Below are positions 16,305-27,879 of a stretch of DNA of 64,000 bases, one piece after another (within the stretch, counting starts at the first letter, position 1; each line of letters begins with the position of its first letter). The stretch is taken from contig NZ_FNJJ01000015.1 of NCBI RefSeq assembly GCF_900104265.1, forward strand, positions 1 through 64,000, read 5' to 3'. The notes under the pieces were generated by a model that made no database searches, was not told where the DNA came from, and saw only the letters and a list, made by a program, of their open reading frames with translations. The stretch is from Ectopseudomonas guguanensis (lineage in GTDB: Bacteria; Pseudomonadota; Gammaproteobacteria; Pseudomonadales; Pseudomonadaceae). The position numbers were made by a program, and so were the translations under genes.

Positions 16305-16319
16305 TTGTAATTAAAACAA
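16305..16319. promoter_or_regulatory. Candidate HexR operator, gap-proximal
   Basis: TTGTAATTAAAACAA is a second exact TTGT-N7-ACAA match, 22 bp upstream of the gap start. Two sites in one 129-bp divergent promoter suggest separate control of each gene. Confidence 0.6.
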
Positions 16320-16340
16320 CAAATTGACGAGACCTTCACC

Positions 16341-17342
16341 ATGACCCTACGAATCGCCATCAATGGTTTCGGCCGTATCGGCCGCAACGTGCTACGTGCA
16401 CTCTATACCCAGAATTATCGCCAACACCTGCAGGTCGTGGCGATCAACGATCTGGGCGACAGCACCATCAACGCTCACCTCCTGCAATATGACAGCGTCC
16501 ATGGCCATTTCCCCGAAGAAGTGAAGGTCGACGGCGAAAGCCTGTGGATCAAGGGCGATCGCATCGCCGTCAGTGCCATTCGCAACCCCGCCGAGCTGCC
16601 ATGGAAAACCCATCAGGTCGATGTGGTGCTCGAATGCACCGGGTTGTTCACCGAACGTGACAAGGCCGCCGCGCATCTCACAGCCGGCGCACGCAAGGTC
16701 TTGATATCAGCGCCTGCCAAGGGCGCTGACGCTACGGTGGTGTACGGCGTCAACGAACAGGTGCTGACGCCGGACATGCAGATCATCTCCAACGCCTCCT
16801 GCACCACCAACTGCCTGGCGCCGGTGGCGCAGGTACTGCAGCGCGAGCTGGGCATCGAACAGGGGCTGATGACCACCATCCACGCCTACACCAATGACCA
16901 GAACCTGTCCGACGTGTACCACAGCGACCTGTATCGCGCGCGCTCGGCGACCCAATCGATGATCCCGACCAAGACCGGCGCCGCCGAAGCGGTGGGTCTG
17001 GTGCTGCCGGAACTGGCCGGCAAGCTCACCGGCATGGCCGTGCGCGTACCAGTGATCAACGTGTCGCTGGTCGACCTGACCGTGCAGGTCAAGCGCGAAA
17101 CCACTGCAGAGGAGGTCAACGCCCTGCTCAAGGCGGCCAGCGAGCAATCCCCGGTTCTCGGTTACAACGCGCTGCCGCTTGTGTCCTGCGACTTCAACCA
17201 CAACCCGCTGTCATCGATCTTCGACGCCAACCACACCAAGGTCAGCGGCAAGCTGCTCAAGGTCATGGCCTGGTATGACAACGAATGGGGCTTCTCCAAC
17301 CGCATGCTGGACAACTGCCTGGTGCTGGCCCGCTTGAACTGA
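16341..17342 (+). CDS. gap: Glyceraldehyde-3-phosphate dehydrogenase, type I
   Basis: The 333-residue enzyme oxidises glyceraldehyde-3-phosphate to 1,3-bisphosphoglycerate with NAD. The N-terminal N-G-F-G-R-I-G-R nucleotide-binding motif, the catalytic C154 in S-C-T-T-N-C and H181 are all present. Placement beside edd links it to the lower Entner-Doudoroff/EMP branch, and two HexR-like operators precede it. The next gene starts 12 bp downstream with an aggagg site, so the two are probably an operon. Confidence 0.98.
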   Translation: MTLRIAINGFGRIGRNVLRALYTQNYRQHLQVVAINDLGDSTINAHLLQYDSVHGHFPEEVKVDGESLWIKGDRIAVSAIRNPAELPWKTHQVDVVLECTGLFTERDKAAAHLTAGARKVLISAPAKGADATVVYGVNEQVLTPDMQIISNASCTTNCLAPVAQVLQRELGIEQGLMTTIHAYTNDQNLSDVYHSDLYRARSATQSMIPTKTGAAEAVGLVLPELAGKLTGMAVRVPVINVSLVDLTVQVKRETTAEEVNALLKAASEQSPVLGYNALPLVSCDFNHNPLSSIFDANHTKVSGKLLKVMAWYDNEWGFSNRMLDNCLVLARLN

Positions 17343-17354
17343 ACAGGAGGCTCG

Positions 17355-17819
17355 ATGAGCCGTATCAGCTTTACCCGTGCCCAGCTGCCGGCGCGCAAGC
17401 GTATCGCCCTGGTGGCGCACGATCACTGCAAGGGCTTCCTGCTCGACTGGTGCGAACGCCAACGCGACAAGCTGGCGCGCCATGAGCTGGTGGCCACCGG
17501 CACCACCGGCCTGCTTCTGAGCAAACGCCTGGAGCTGCCGGTGGAGAGCATGATCAGCGGCCCGCTGGGCGGCGACCAGCAGATTGGCGCACGCATCGCC
17601 GAACAGCGCGTGGACATGTTGGTGTTCTTCTGGGACCCGTTCGAACCGCAGCCACACGATCCCGATATCAAGGCGCTGCTGCGCGTGGCTGCGGTGTGGA
17701 ACATCCCTGTGGCCTGCAACGAAAGCAGCGCCGACTACCTGCTCAGCAGCAGCCTGCTGGAACAGCAGCACGAGTATCGCATTCCGGACTACCAGGCCTA
17801 TCTGGCGGCCCGCGGGTAG
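17355..17819 (+). CDS. mgsA: Methylglyoxal synthase
   Basis: The 154-residue enzyme makes methylglyoxal from dihydroxyacetone phosphate, releasing phosphate when triose phosphates accumulate. Family motifs are complete: A-H-D-H-C-K (21-26), G-T-T-G (49-52), S-G-P-L-G-G-D74-Q-Q-I-G-A, and D-P-F-E-P-Q-P-H101-D-x-D104. It starts 12 bp after gap behind AGGAGG, so it is likely cotranscribed with it. Its stop codon TAG overlaps the head of a REP-like repeat. Confidence 0.95.
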   Translation: MSRISFTRAQLPARKRIALVAHDHCKGFLLDWCERQRDKLARHELVATGTTGLLLSKRLELPVESMISGPLGGDQQIGARIAEQRVDMLVFFWDPFEPQPHDPDIKALLRVAAVWNIPVACNESSADYLLSSSLLEQQHEYRIPDYQAYLAARG

Positions 17820-17882
17820 GGTGTCGCGAGGCCGTCTAGGCTTTGCGCCCCGCGAGATTCAGGTGCGCACGGCGCACCCTAC
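17816..17882. repeat. REP-like palindrome pair, GTAGGGTG family, overlapping the mgsA stop
   Basis: GTAGGGTGTCGCGAGGCCG at the left and gtgcgcacggcgcaccctac at the right. The GTAG head contains the mgsA stop codon (17817-17819). Confidence 0.6.
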
Positions 17883-17925
17883 GTGAAGCCGCTATCTTCT
17901 GCGGCATTTGACTGCTGACGGGCCA

Positions 17926-18339
17926 CTAGAAGTCCACCTTGCCCCGCCCCGCCTTGATCGCCCCGCGCTTGCTCTTGCCGTCCAGGCGGCGCTTCTTCGA
18001 GCCCAGGGTCGGTTTGGTCGGGCGGCGTTTCTTTTCCACCTTGCCGGCGCTGCGGATCAGCTCGGCAAGACGTTCGAGAGCGTCGGCGCGGTTCTGCTCC
18101 TGGGTGCGGTACTGCTGCGCCTTGATGATCACCACACCGCCAGCCGTGATGCGGCTGTCGGCAAGCGCCAGCAGACGCTCCTTGTAGAACGGCGGCAAGG
18201 ACGAGGCCTGGCTGTCGAAGCGCAGGTGCACGGCGCTGGACACCTTGTTGACGTTCTGCCCGCCCGCGCCCTGGGCACGAATGGCGGTCAGTTCGATTTC
18301 ATCATCGGGCAGGTGAACGCTATTGGAGACGATCAGCAT
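17926..18339 (-). CDS. arfB: Alternative ribosome-rescue factor, peptidyl-tRNA hydrolase ArfB
   Basis: The 137-residue protein carries the GGQ catalytic motif (G-A-G-G-Q-N-V-N-K-V, about residues 25-34) in a release-factor-type domain, followed by a basic C-terminal tail (K-K-R-R-P-T-K and R-G-A-I-K-A-G-R-G-K) that enters the empty mRNA channel of stalled ribosomes. Length and layout match YaeJ/ArfB. It stands alone between mgsA (convergent) and the membrane hydrolase gene (divergent). Confidence 0.95.
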   Translation of the reverse strand: MLIVSNSVHLPDDEIELTAIRAQGAGGQNVNKVSSAVHLRFDSQASSLPPFYKERLLALADSRITAGGVVIIKAQQYRTQEQNRADALERLAELIRSAGKVEKKRRPTKPTLGSKKRRLDGKSKRGAIKAGRGKVDF

Positions 18340-18471
18340 GAACAGGACTTATTGAGGCTCATGCTCATCAGGATACTCCGCCGAAGCTGTAATCTTTGCT
18401 TGAAATTTCCCCACGGCATTTGCCGGGCGCCTCGGCTAACGTAGCGGCCTGTTTTCCTTTGGAAGCACGCG

Positions 18472-19536
18472 ATGGACTCCATAACCCAGGCGGTACTCGG
18501 CGCCAGCATTCAGGGCGCGCTGCTCGGTCGCTGGCAGGGGCGCAAGGCGCTGCTGTATGGCGCCACGCTCGCCACCCTTCCCGATCTGGACGTGATCATG
18601 GACTACGGCGATGCCGTGGCCAACATGACCTACCACCGCGGCTTCAGCCACTCCCTGTTCGTTCTCAGCGGTTTCGCCCTGCTGCTGACCTGGCTGATCA
18701 GGCGCTTTCGCCGACATCCGGGCTACTCGACCAACCGCCTGCTCCTGACGCTCTGGCTGGTGCTGATCACCCACCCGCTGCTGGATGCCTTCACCAGTTA
18801 CGGCACCCAGCTGTTCTGGCCGCTGATGCCGACGCCCACGGCCTGGTCCAGCCTGTTCATCATCGACCCGCTGTACACCGTACCGCTGATCGCCGCGGTG
18901 GTGATCAGCCTGTTCACCGGGCTGCGCGAACAGAGCTGGCGCGTACCGGCCGTGGCGCTGGCGGTTTCGACGCTGTATATCGGCTTCAGCCTGGCCGGCA
19001 AGTTCATGGTCGAGCAGCGCGTGGAGCGTGAGCTGGCCCGCCAGGGCATCCAGGCCGAACAGCTGTTCATCACGCCGACACCATTCAATACCCTGCTGTG
19101 GCGCGCCATCGTGCTGGATGGCGAGGACTATCACGAAGCCCTGATCGGCTGGTTCGATGACGAGCCGCCGCAACTGCAGCGCCTGCCGCGCGGCACCCAC
19201 CTGCGCGAACGGCTGGCGGACTCGCCCATGCACCAGCGCCTGGAGTGGTTCACCGGCGGCGTATTGCGCTACGACCAGGTCGGTGATCGCCTGATCGTCA
19301 CCGACCTGCGCCTGGGCATGACCGGTTTTCACCCCTTCCGCTTCGACTTCGCCCAGTTGCACGATGGCCAGTGGCAGGTGCATGACCGTATCGATCGCCT
19401 GCCCTTCAGTCGCGGCGAGGCCGAACATCTGGCCCTGCTGTTCAAGCGCATCTGGCAGCCCGAACTGCAGGTGCCACTGCTGGCCTGGGCCAGCGGGTTG
19501 CAGAAGCCGATTTTGACTGAGACTCGCTCGCACTGA
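18472..19536 (+). CDS. YdjM-family inner-membrane protein, predicted metal-dependent hydrolase
   Basis: The 354-residue protein begins M-D-S-x-T-Q-A-x-L-G and has L-P-D-L-D and H-R-G-F-S-H-S motifs, hallmarks of the YdjM/DUF457 family, with several membrane segments in the first 190 residues (for example around 60-75, 85-105, 120-150). The C-terminal half is soluble. The H and D residues could bind metal; biochemical function is not established. It may be cotranscribed with the ABC transporter 43 bp downstream. Confidence 0.85.
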   Translation: MDSITQAVLGASIQGALLGRWQGRKALLYGATLATLPDLDVIMDYGDAVANMTYHRGFSHSLFVLSGFALLLTWLIRRFRRHPGYSTNRLLLTLWLVLITHPLLDAFTSYGTQLFWPLMPTPTAWSSLFIIDPLYTVPLIAAVVISLFTGLREQSWRVPAVALAVSTLYIGFSLAGKFMVEQRVERELARQGIQAEQLFITPTPFNTLLWRAIVLDGEDYHEALIGWFDDEPPQLQRLPRGTHLRERLADSPMHQRLEWFTGGVLRYDQVGDRLIVTDLRLGMTGFHPFRFDFAQLHDGQWQVHDRIDRLPFSRGEAEHLALLFKRIWQPELQVPLLAWASGLQKPILTETRSH

Positions 19537-19579
19537 GAGGTTACTATCGGCGTTCTCTCCTCTGGGCAGGACGCCTGCA

Positions 19580-21415
<1,836 letters not shown>

Positions 21416-21422
21416 AAACCAT

Positions 21423-21538
21423 GTAGGGTGCGCCGTGCGCACCGAGAGATCAGCCCTGGCCCCGCAGGCGTAATCCAGGTAACAGGAGGGCATGCGCACC
21501 CAGCCGCCAAAGGATCTGGTGCGCATGGCGCACCCTAG
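21423..21538. repeat. REP-like palindrome pair, GTAGGGTGCG family
   Basis: Starts GTAGGGTGCGCCGTGCGCAC and ends gtgcgcatggcgcaccctag, in the gap between the convergent ABC exporter and helicase genes. The ends are inverted copies. Confidence 0.7.
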
Positions 21539-21553
21539 GGTTCCGGCTACAGA

Positions 21554-22879
<1,326 letters not shown>

Positions 22880-23077
22880 GGGGGCACTACCTCGAAAGAT
22901 CGACAAAACGGTGCATAGCCTAACGGTTTCCGGCGTCGGGGCCGAATTTCTTTGCATGAACACCGCGCGCATGCGCCGACATACGGCCGCCTGGGGGTAC
23001 CATCCGGCATGGGCGAACGGGAACCGAAACGGCTCGGGCGCCATCCAAACGACATCACCGACCAGGAGTGCCGAGCC

Positions 23078-23485
23078 ATGCTCACCAGACTGCAGACAAC
23101 CCTCAGCATCGGCCTGTGCGCCGTGCTGGCCGCCTCGCCTGTGCTGGCCAACCCGCCGCCCGGCAAGGGCAAGCCGGGTCACCAGAATGATGGCGTGCAG
23201 ATCGACCTGCGCGGTCCGAGCGTGGATATCGGCAAGGTGCGCATCATCCTTGGCGAGAATCGCCAGCTGATCGCCCCCACCTCCTCACTGCCACCGGGCA
23301 TCGCCAAGAACCTCGCGCGCGGCAAGCCGCTGCCTCCCGGCATCGCCAAGAACTTCGACAGCCGCCTGATCTCGCGCCTGCCCCACTACGAGGGCTACGA
23401 ATGGAAGCAGATCGGCCGCGACGTGGTGCTGGTCGCCATCGCCACGGGCATCGTCTACGAGATTCTGCGCAACGTGCTGGACTGA
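23078..23485 (+). CDS. CigR-family exported protein
   Basis: The 135-residue protein has a Sec signal peptide (about 1-25, A-S-P-V-L-A-N) and a mature region with a duplicated L-P-P-G-I-A-K-N segment (positions near 68 and 83), the hallmark of the CigR/anti-virulence regulator family. A hydrophobic C-terminal segment (V-V-L-V-A-I-A-T-G-I-V) may anchor it in a membrane. Function in Pseudomonas is not known. The start at 23078 follows ccaggagtgccgagcc. Confidence 0.75.
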   Translation: MLTRLQTTLSIGLCAVLAASPVLANPPPGKGKPGHQNDGVQIDLRGPSVDIGKVRIILGENRQLIAPTSSLPPGIAKNLARGKPLPPGIAKNFDSRLISRLPHYEGYEWKQIGRDVVLVAIATGIVYEILRNVLD

Positions 23486-23567
23486 GCGCCTGCCGACAAG
23501 CGGTACGGCGCGCGACGAACTTGTCTCGGCGGCGCCACTCGAATATTCAGATGGCCCGCCGAGGTGC

Positions 23568-24149
23568 ATGATGAATCCGTCCCTGATCTACCACGTCACG
23601 TCCAGTCTCGATGGCTACATCGCACGTCCCGATGGCCGTCTCGACTGGTTCGATTCGTTGCGTCAGGCTGACGAGGAGTACAGCTTCCAGTACTTCTACT
23701 CCGGCATCGATGCCCTGCTGATGGGCCGTGTCACCTACGAAGCGCTGCTGCAGCGTGGCGGCCCCTGGCCCTATCCCGGCAAGCCCTGCGTGGTGCTGAC
23801 GCGTCTGGCCCTGCCGCGTGCGACGGACGAAATCCAGCTGACGCACTGCACGCCGGCCCAGGCGGTGGCAGCCTTGAACGAAGCCGGTTTTCAACGCATC
23901 TGGCTGGTCGGCGGCAGCCTGCTGGCCGGCAACTGCTACACCGCCGGGCTGATCGACGAGGTAGTGATCAATCTGGTGCCACACCTGCTGGGTGCCGGTG
24001 TTCCGCTCCTGGCGACCGGCATGGAGCGTAGCCTGACCCTGAGCGATCAGCGCCGTTTCAACAGTGGCACCCTGCAGCTGCACTACCAGGTGCAGAAGCA
24101 GGCCGGCGCGTCTGCGCCAATCCCCGCGCCGCGCATCAGCGCGGCTTGA
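23568..24149 (+). CDS. Dihydrofolate-reductase-family (RibD C-terminal type) protein
   Basis: The 193-residue protein has a RibD C-terminal/DHFR-like fold: S-S-L-D-G-Y-I-A at the start, L-L-M-G-R-V-T-Y-E near 50, and W-L-V-G-G-S-L-L in the middle, typical of NADPH-binding reductases of unknown substrate (YwjB/YyaP type). The final 15 residues extend over the end of the convergent rarD gene by 14 bp. Start ATG at 23568 and ATG at 23571 are both possible. Confidence 0.85.
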   Translation: MMNPSLIYHVTSSLDGYIARPDGRLDWFDSLRQADEEYSFQYFYSGIDALLMGRVTYEALLQRGGPWPYPGKPCVVLTRLALPRATDEIQLTHCTPAQAVAALNEAGFQRIWLVGGSLLAGNCYTAGLIDEVVINLVPHLLGAGVPLLATGMERSLTLSDQRRFNSGTLQLHYQVQKQAGASAPIPAPRISAA

Positions 24150-25041
24150 GGTTCTCGCGCTGCTGCTTGTGCAGCAACCGTGCGCTGTCCCAACCGACCA
24201 GCAGCACTGCCGCCCAGATCGGCAGATAGGTCAGCCATTGTCCGGCATCGAAACGCTCGCCGAGTACCAGCAGGGCGACACCGAACAGCAGCACCGGCTC
24301 GACATAGCTGAGAATGCCGAACAACCCCAGCGGCAGCAGCCGGCTCGAGGCCATGTAGGCGGCGAACGCCAGGGTGCCGATCAGCGCCATCACCGGCACC
24401 AGCAGCCACAGCTGCGGACGATCGGCAAATGCGCCGACGGGACCGTACGCCACGATCAGCCAGATCGCCAGGGGCGCCAGCATCAGCATTTCCAGCACGA
24501 AGCCGGACAGCGCGTCCAGGCGCATCCAGCGGCGCAGCATGAAGTAAGGCGGATAACCCAGCGCGGTGACCAGCGTCAGCCAGGAGAACGCCTGGGTGCG
24601 CCAGAGCTCGTGCAACACGCCGAGCATGGCGCAGGCCACCGCCAGTTGTTGCAGCGGGCGCAGGCGCTCGCCGTAGAACAGTCGCCCGGTCAGCACCATG
24701 GCCAACGGCAGCAGGAAGTAGCCCATGGATACCTCCAGCATGTGTCCGGCCAGCGGCGCCCAGAGAAACAGCCCCCACTGTATGCCGATCAGCGCCGCTG
24801 CCAACGGGCAGGCAGCGAGCAGCAGCGGCTCGCGGCGCAGGCGAGCGAAGGTCTCGCGCAGCGAGGCGGTCTGCCGCGCCAATACCACCAGCAGCAGAAC
24901 CAGCGGAAGCGACCAGAGCACGCGCTGGGCAAATACCTGCACGCCATCGAGCGGGGTCAGCCACTGCACATAGCCCGGCAGCAGGGCGAACAGCATCGAG
25001 GCGGCAATCGACAGTGCAACACCACGTCCGGACAGTTGCAT
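24136..25041 (-). CDS. rarD: EamA-family permease RarD
   Basis: The 301-residue, about ten-helix membrane protein resembles RarD (chloramphenicol-sensitive protein), including the early Q-R-V-L-W-S-L-P segment and the internal E-x-L-R-P-L-Q-Q. Substrate is unknown. The start at 25041 overlaps the stop of the upstream EamA gene by one base (TGATG), so the pair is translationally coupled. The frame is open 87 codons further upstream but that sequence is a shadow of the neighbour. Confidence 0.9.
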   Translation of the reverse strand: MQLSGRGVALSIAASMLFALLPGYVQWLTPLDGVQVFAQRVLWSLPLVLLLVVLARQTASLRETFARLRREPLLLAACPLAAALIGIQWGLFLWAPLAGHMLEVSMGYFLLPLAMVLTGRLFYGERLRPLQQLAVACAMLGVLHELWRTQAFSWLTLVTALGYPPYFMLRRWMRLDALSGFVLEMLMLAPLAIWLIVAYGPVGAFADRPQLWLLVPVMALIGTLAFAAYMASSRLLPLGLFGILSYVEPVLLFGVALLVLGERFDAGQWLTYLPIWAAVLLVGWDSARLLHKQQRENLKPR

Positions 25042-25913
25042 CAGTGCACCTCGGCAGGGGCGCGGCGCGCGCGGCCCAGGTTGACCAGAGGCAGCGAAGC
25101 CGCGATCACCGCGCCGCCGAGGGCCAGACGCAGCAGATCGGCGTCGTGATTCCAGATCAGCAGGTTGACCAGCAGGCCGGCTGGCACCAGCGCGTTGTTC
25201 ATCACCGCCAGGGTGCCGCCATCGACCAGGCTGGCACCCTTGTTCCACCAGTACAGGCCCAGGCCGGATGCCGCCACGCCGAGCCACACCAGCACGCCCC
25301 ATTGCAGTGCCGTACTCGGCAGGCGCTCGCCATTGCCCAGCAGCAGGAAGGCCGGCAGGGCAATCAGCAGCGCGCCCAGGTAGAAGAAACCGAAGCGCTT
25401 GTACTGCGGCTCGTTCGAGGGGTGCTTGAGCAGCAGATGCTTGTACAGCACCTGCCCGGCGGCGAAGGTGAAGTTGGCCACCTGCAGCAGCAGGAAACCG
25501 AGCAGAAAGCCGCTGCTGATGCCGTCGTAGCGGATGATCCCGGCACCCAGCACCGCCACCAGCGCAGCCAGCAGTGCCCAGGGGTTGAACCTGCGGTTCA
25601 GCGCATCCTCGATCAACGTCACGTGCAGCGGCGTGAGGATGGTGAACAGCAACACTTCCGGCACCGTCAGCACCGAGAAGCTCAGGTAGAGGCAGACGTA
25701 GGTGATGCCGAACTGCAGCGCACCGATCAGCAGCATGCCGCGCACGAAGGCCGGGGCGTGACCGCGCCAGCGGGTCAGCGGCACGAACAGCAGACCAGCG
25801 ATGACGATGCGCGTCAGCACCGCGAAATAGCTGTCGACTCGACCAGCCAGGTACTCACCGATCAGGCTGAAGGAAAAGGCCCACAGCAGGGTCACTATCA
25901 GCAGGTAACGCAT
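25041..25913 (-). CDS. EamA/DMT-family transporter
   Basis: The 290-residue protein has about ten membrane segments in two EamA repeats. It resembles transporters annotated as carboxylate/amino acid/amine exporters (start MRYLLIVTLLWAFSFSLIG). The substrate is not evident. It is coupled to rarD downstream. The start at 25913 is chosen because the preceding 15 codons are polar and not conserved in type. Confidence 0.87.
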   Translation of the reverse strand: MRYLLIVTLLWAFSFSLIGEYLAGRVDSYFAVLTRIVIAGLLFVPLTRWRGHAPAFVRGMLLIGALQFGITYVCLYLSFSVLTVPEVLLFTILTPLHVTLIEDALNRRFNPWALLAALVAVLGAGIIRYDGISSGFLLGFLLLQVANFTFAAGQVLYKHLLLKHPSNEPQYKRFGFFYLGALLIALPAFLLLGNGERLPSTALQWGVLVWLGVAASGLGLYWWNKGASLVDGGTLAVMNNALVPAGLLVNLLIWNHDADLLRLALGGAVIAASLPLVNLGRARRAPAEVH

Positions 25914-25973
25914 CGCGCGCTCCGGGTTGGACTGGGGCCGGCACCATAGCCCAGCCACGCGGCAACGACCAGA

Positions 25974-26864
25974 TCAGTGTCGCTGCGTCTCAAGCTCGTG
26001 TCGCAACTGATCGCCCATCAGGCTGCGCAGTTGCTCGGCCTGATCCTCATCGCTGGCGCTCTGGTCGATGATGATCTCCACGCGCCGGTTCAGGGCGCGC
26101 TGCTGCGCCGAATCGTTGGCCACTCGCGGCCGGGTATCGGCCAAACCCTTGACCTCCAGCCGCTGCGGCTCGAGCGCAGGATTGACCAGCAGCGCGTTGG
26201 CCACCGCCGAAGCGCGTGCGGCGGACAGGTCCCAGTTGGAGCGAAAGCGCGCGGTGCTGATCGGCACTTCGTCGGTATGCCCCTCGATGGTCAGGGTGCC
26301 GGGTATTTGCACCAGCAGCTCGCTCATGCCCAGCAGCATGTCCTCGAATGCCGGCGTCAGCTCGGCCGAGCCGGAGGCGAAGGAACCACGCTCCTCCACC
26401 CGCAGGATGATCCGCCGCCGTTCCTCGAGCAGTTGCAGGCGCCCCTCGCTCAACTCGCCCTCCAGCAACTGCTGCAGAGCGGCGACGTTCTCGCGCATCT
26501 GCTGATCGACCTGGGCCTCGGCACGCGCCAGCAACTCGGACTCGGCGTCGCCGCGCAGGGTGTCGAGATGCGGGTCCTGGGTGGTGGTCTGCTGGCGAAT
26601 GTCCTGCACCTCGGTGGGTTCCGGCTTGCCGGGGGAGAACTTGTCGAATACCGGGCTGGTACCCAGCGGCACCTCCAGCGCCGGCACCTCGCGCTGCACA
26701 CCGAAGGCCTTGGCCAGCTCGCCGGCGATCTGCTTGAAACGCTGCGCATCGATCTCGGAAAACGACAGCAGCAGGACGAAGAAGCACATCAGCAGCGACA
26801 TCAGGTCGGCGAAGGTCATGACCCAGGCCGGCATCGCCCGGGCTTCCTCTTCAGGCAACTCCAT
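25974..26864 (-). CDS. pomB: PomB/MotB-type flagellar stator protein
   Basis: The 296-residue protein has one N-terminal membrane segment (F-A-D-L-M-S-L-L-M-C-F-F-V-L-L-L-S-F, about 18-35) with the ion-binding Asp, a plug/linker region, and a C-terminal OmpA-type peptidoglycan-binding domain (about 155-275, with G-H-T-D and N-R-R-V-E-I). The segment after the helix (S-E-I-D-A-Q-R-F-K-Q-I-A-G) and P-G-K-P-E-P-T match Vibrio PomB closely from memory. It is 9 bp after pomA. Confidence 0.88.
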   Translation of the reverse strand: MELPEEEARAMPAWVMTFADLMSLLMCFFVLLLSFSEIDAQRFKQIAGELAKAFGVQREVPALEVPLGTSPVFDKFSPGKPEPTEVQDIRQQTTTQDPHLDTLRGDAESELLARAEAQVDQQMRENVAALQQLLEGELSEGRLQLLEERRRIILRVEERGSFASGSAELTPAFEDMLLGMSELLVQIPGTLTIEGHTDEVPISTARFRSNWDLSAARASAVANALLVNPALEPQRLEVKGLADTRPRVANDSAQQRALNRRVEIIIDQSASDEDQAEQLRSLMGDQLRHELETQRH

Positions 26865-26873
26865 GGCTCTCTC

Positions 26874-27641
26874 CTACCCCGATTTATCGGCCTGCAGTTC
26901 GCGTTTCGAAGGCGGCAGGTAGCTCTTGAGCATCTGCTCGATGATGCGCGGGTTGACGCCGTCCTGGATGGCCAGCAGGGCATCTATCCACAGCGCCTGC
27001 ATGCGCGCCTCCTCGCTGCTGCGCAGGCTCAGCTTGTCGGCCAGCGGCAGGCAGATCATGGTCGCCATCATCGCGCCATAGAGGGTGGTCAGCAGCGCCA
27101 CGGCCATGGCCGGGCCGATGGACTTGGGGTCTTCCATGTTCGACAGCATCTGCACAAGGCCCACCAGGGTGCCGATCATGCCCATGGCCGGGCCGACGTC
27201 GCCCATGGCGGAAAACACCTTGGCCCCCTCGCGGTTGCGTTCGAGGGTCAGCACCCGCTCCTTTTCCAGAAAGGCGCGAATGGTGTCCTGCCCCTGGCCG
27301 TCAATCATCAGTTGCACACCGGCCGACAGGAAGGGCGAGCTGAAGTCACGCCCCTCCAGCGCCAGCACGCCTTCCTTGCGCGCCACCTGGGCGATCTCGA
27401 CCATCTCGCCGATGCAGCTTTCCACGGACGGCAGGCGGAACCGAAAGGCCCTGGCCACCACCTTGAAGGCGCCGAGAAACTGCCCGAAGCTGAACTTCAC
27501 CAGCACCACGAACAGGCTGCCGACCACCACGATCAGCAGTGACGGCACGTTGAAGAACACCTCGCTGGATGCTCCGAGAACAATCGCCGCGCCGATCACC
27601 ACCAAAGCACCCACCAGACCGATCAGCGTCGCCAGATCCAC
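26874..27641 (-). CDS. pomA: PomA/MotA-type flagellar stator protein
   Basis: The 255-residue protein with four membrane segments begins with a GTG (V-D-L-A-T-L-I-G) at 27641 preceded by gggggaaaaac. The D-V-G-P-A-M-G-M-I-G-T-L-V-G-L-V and A-V-A-L-L-T-T-L-Y-G-A segments and the final I-Q-D-G-x-N-P-R-x-I match PomA, the sodium-stator subunit of Vibrio, more than the proton-type MotA or MotC of Pseudomonas. With PomB it should form the stator complex that drives the flagellar motor. No other flagellar genes lie nearby. Confidence 0.88.
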   Translation of the reverse strand: MDLATLIGLVGALVVIGAAIVLGASSEVFFNVPSLLIVVVGSLFVVLVKFSFGQFLGAFKVVARAFRFRLPSVESCIGEMVEIAQVARKEGVLALEGRDFSSPFLSAGVQLMIDGQGQDTIRAFLEKERVLTLERNREGAKVFSAMGDVGPAMGMIGTLVGLVQMLSNMEDPKSIGPAMAVALLTTLYGAMMATMICLPLADKLSLRSSEEARMQALWIDALLAIQDGVNPRIIEQMLKSYLPPSKRELQADKSG

Positions 27642-27879
27642 CGTTTTTCCCCCAAGGCCCCGCACAGGCTGTCGCGGCAGCGCCCCACGCAGCGACCGCC
27701 TACAGATTGATGACTGGACGAGTATCGGCCAGCACGGCGTTTTATGAAGACGCAGAAACAATCTAGCGCAATACGCTACGGATGCTCCGTAACCGCACGG
27801 CCGATGCGCAAGGAAAACGACGAGGCAGCGCGCCCGCACGGGGCACGCTGCATGGGGGAAGGGAATGAGGCGGCGGGTG

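Noticed and set aside
23568..24149. The RibD-like gene as a resistance-type dihydrofolate reductase
   Set aside because: It matches the RibD C-terminal group without folate-binding DHFR signatures.
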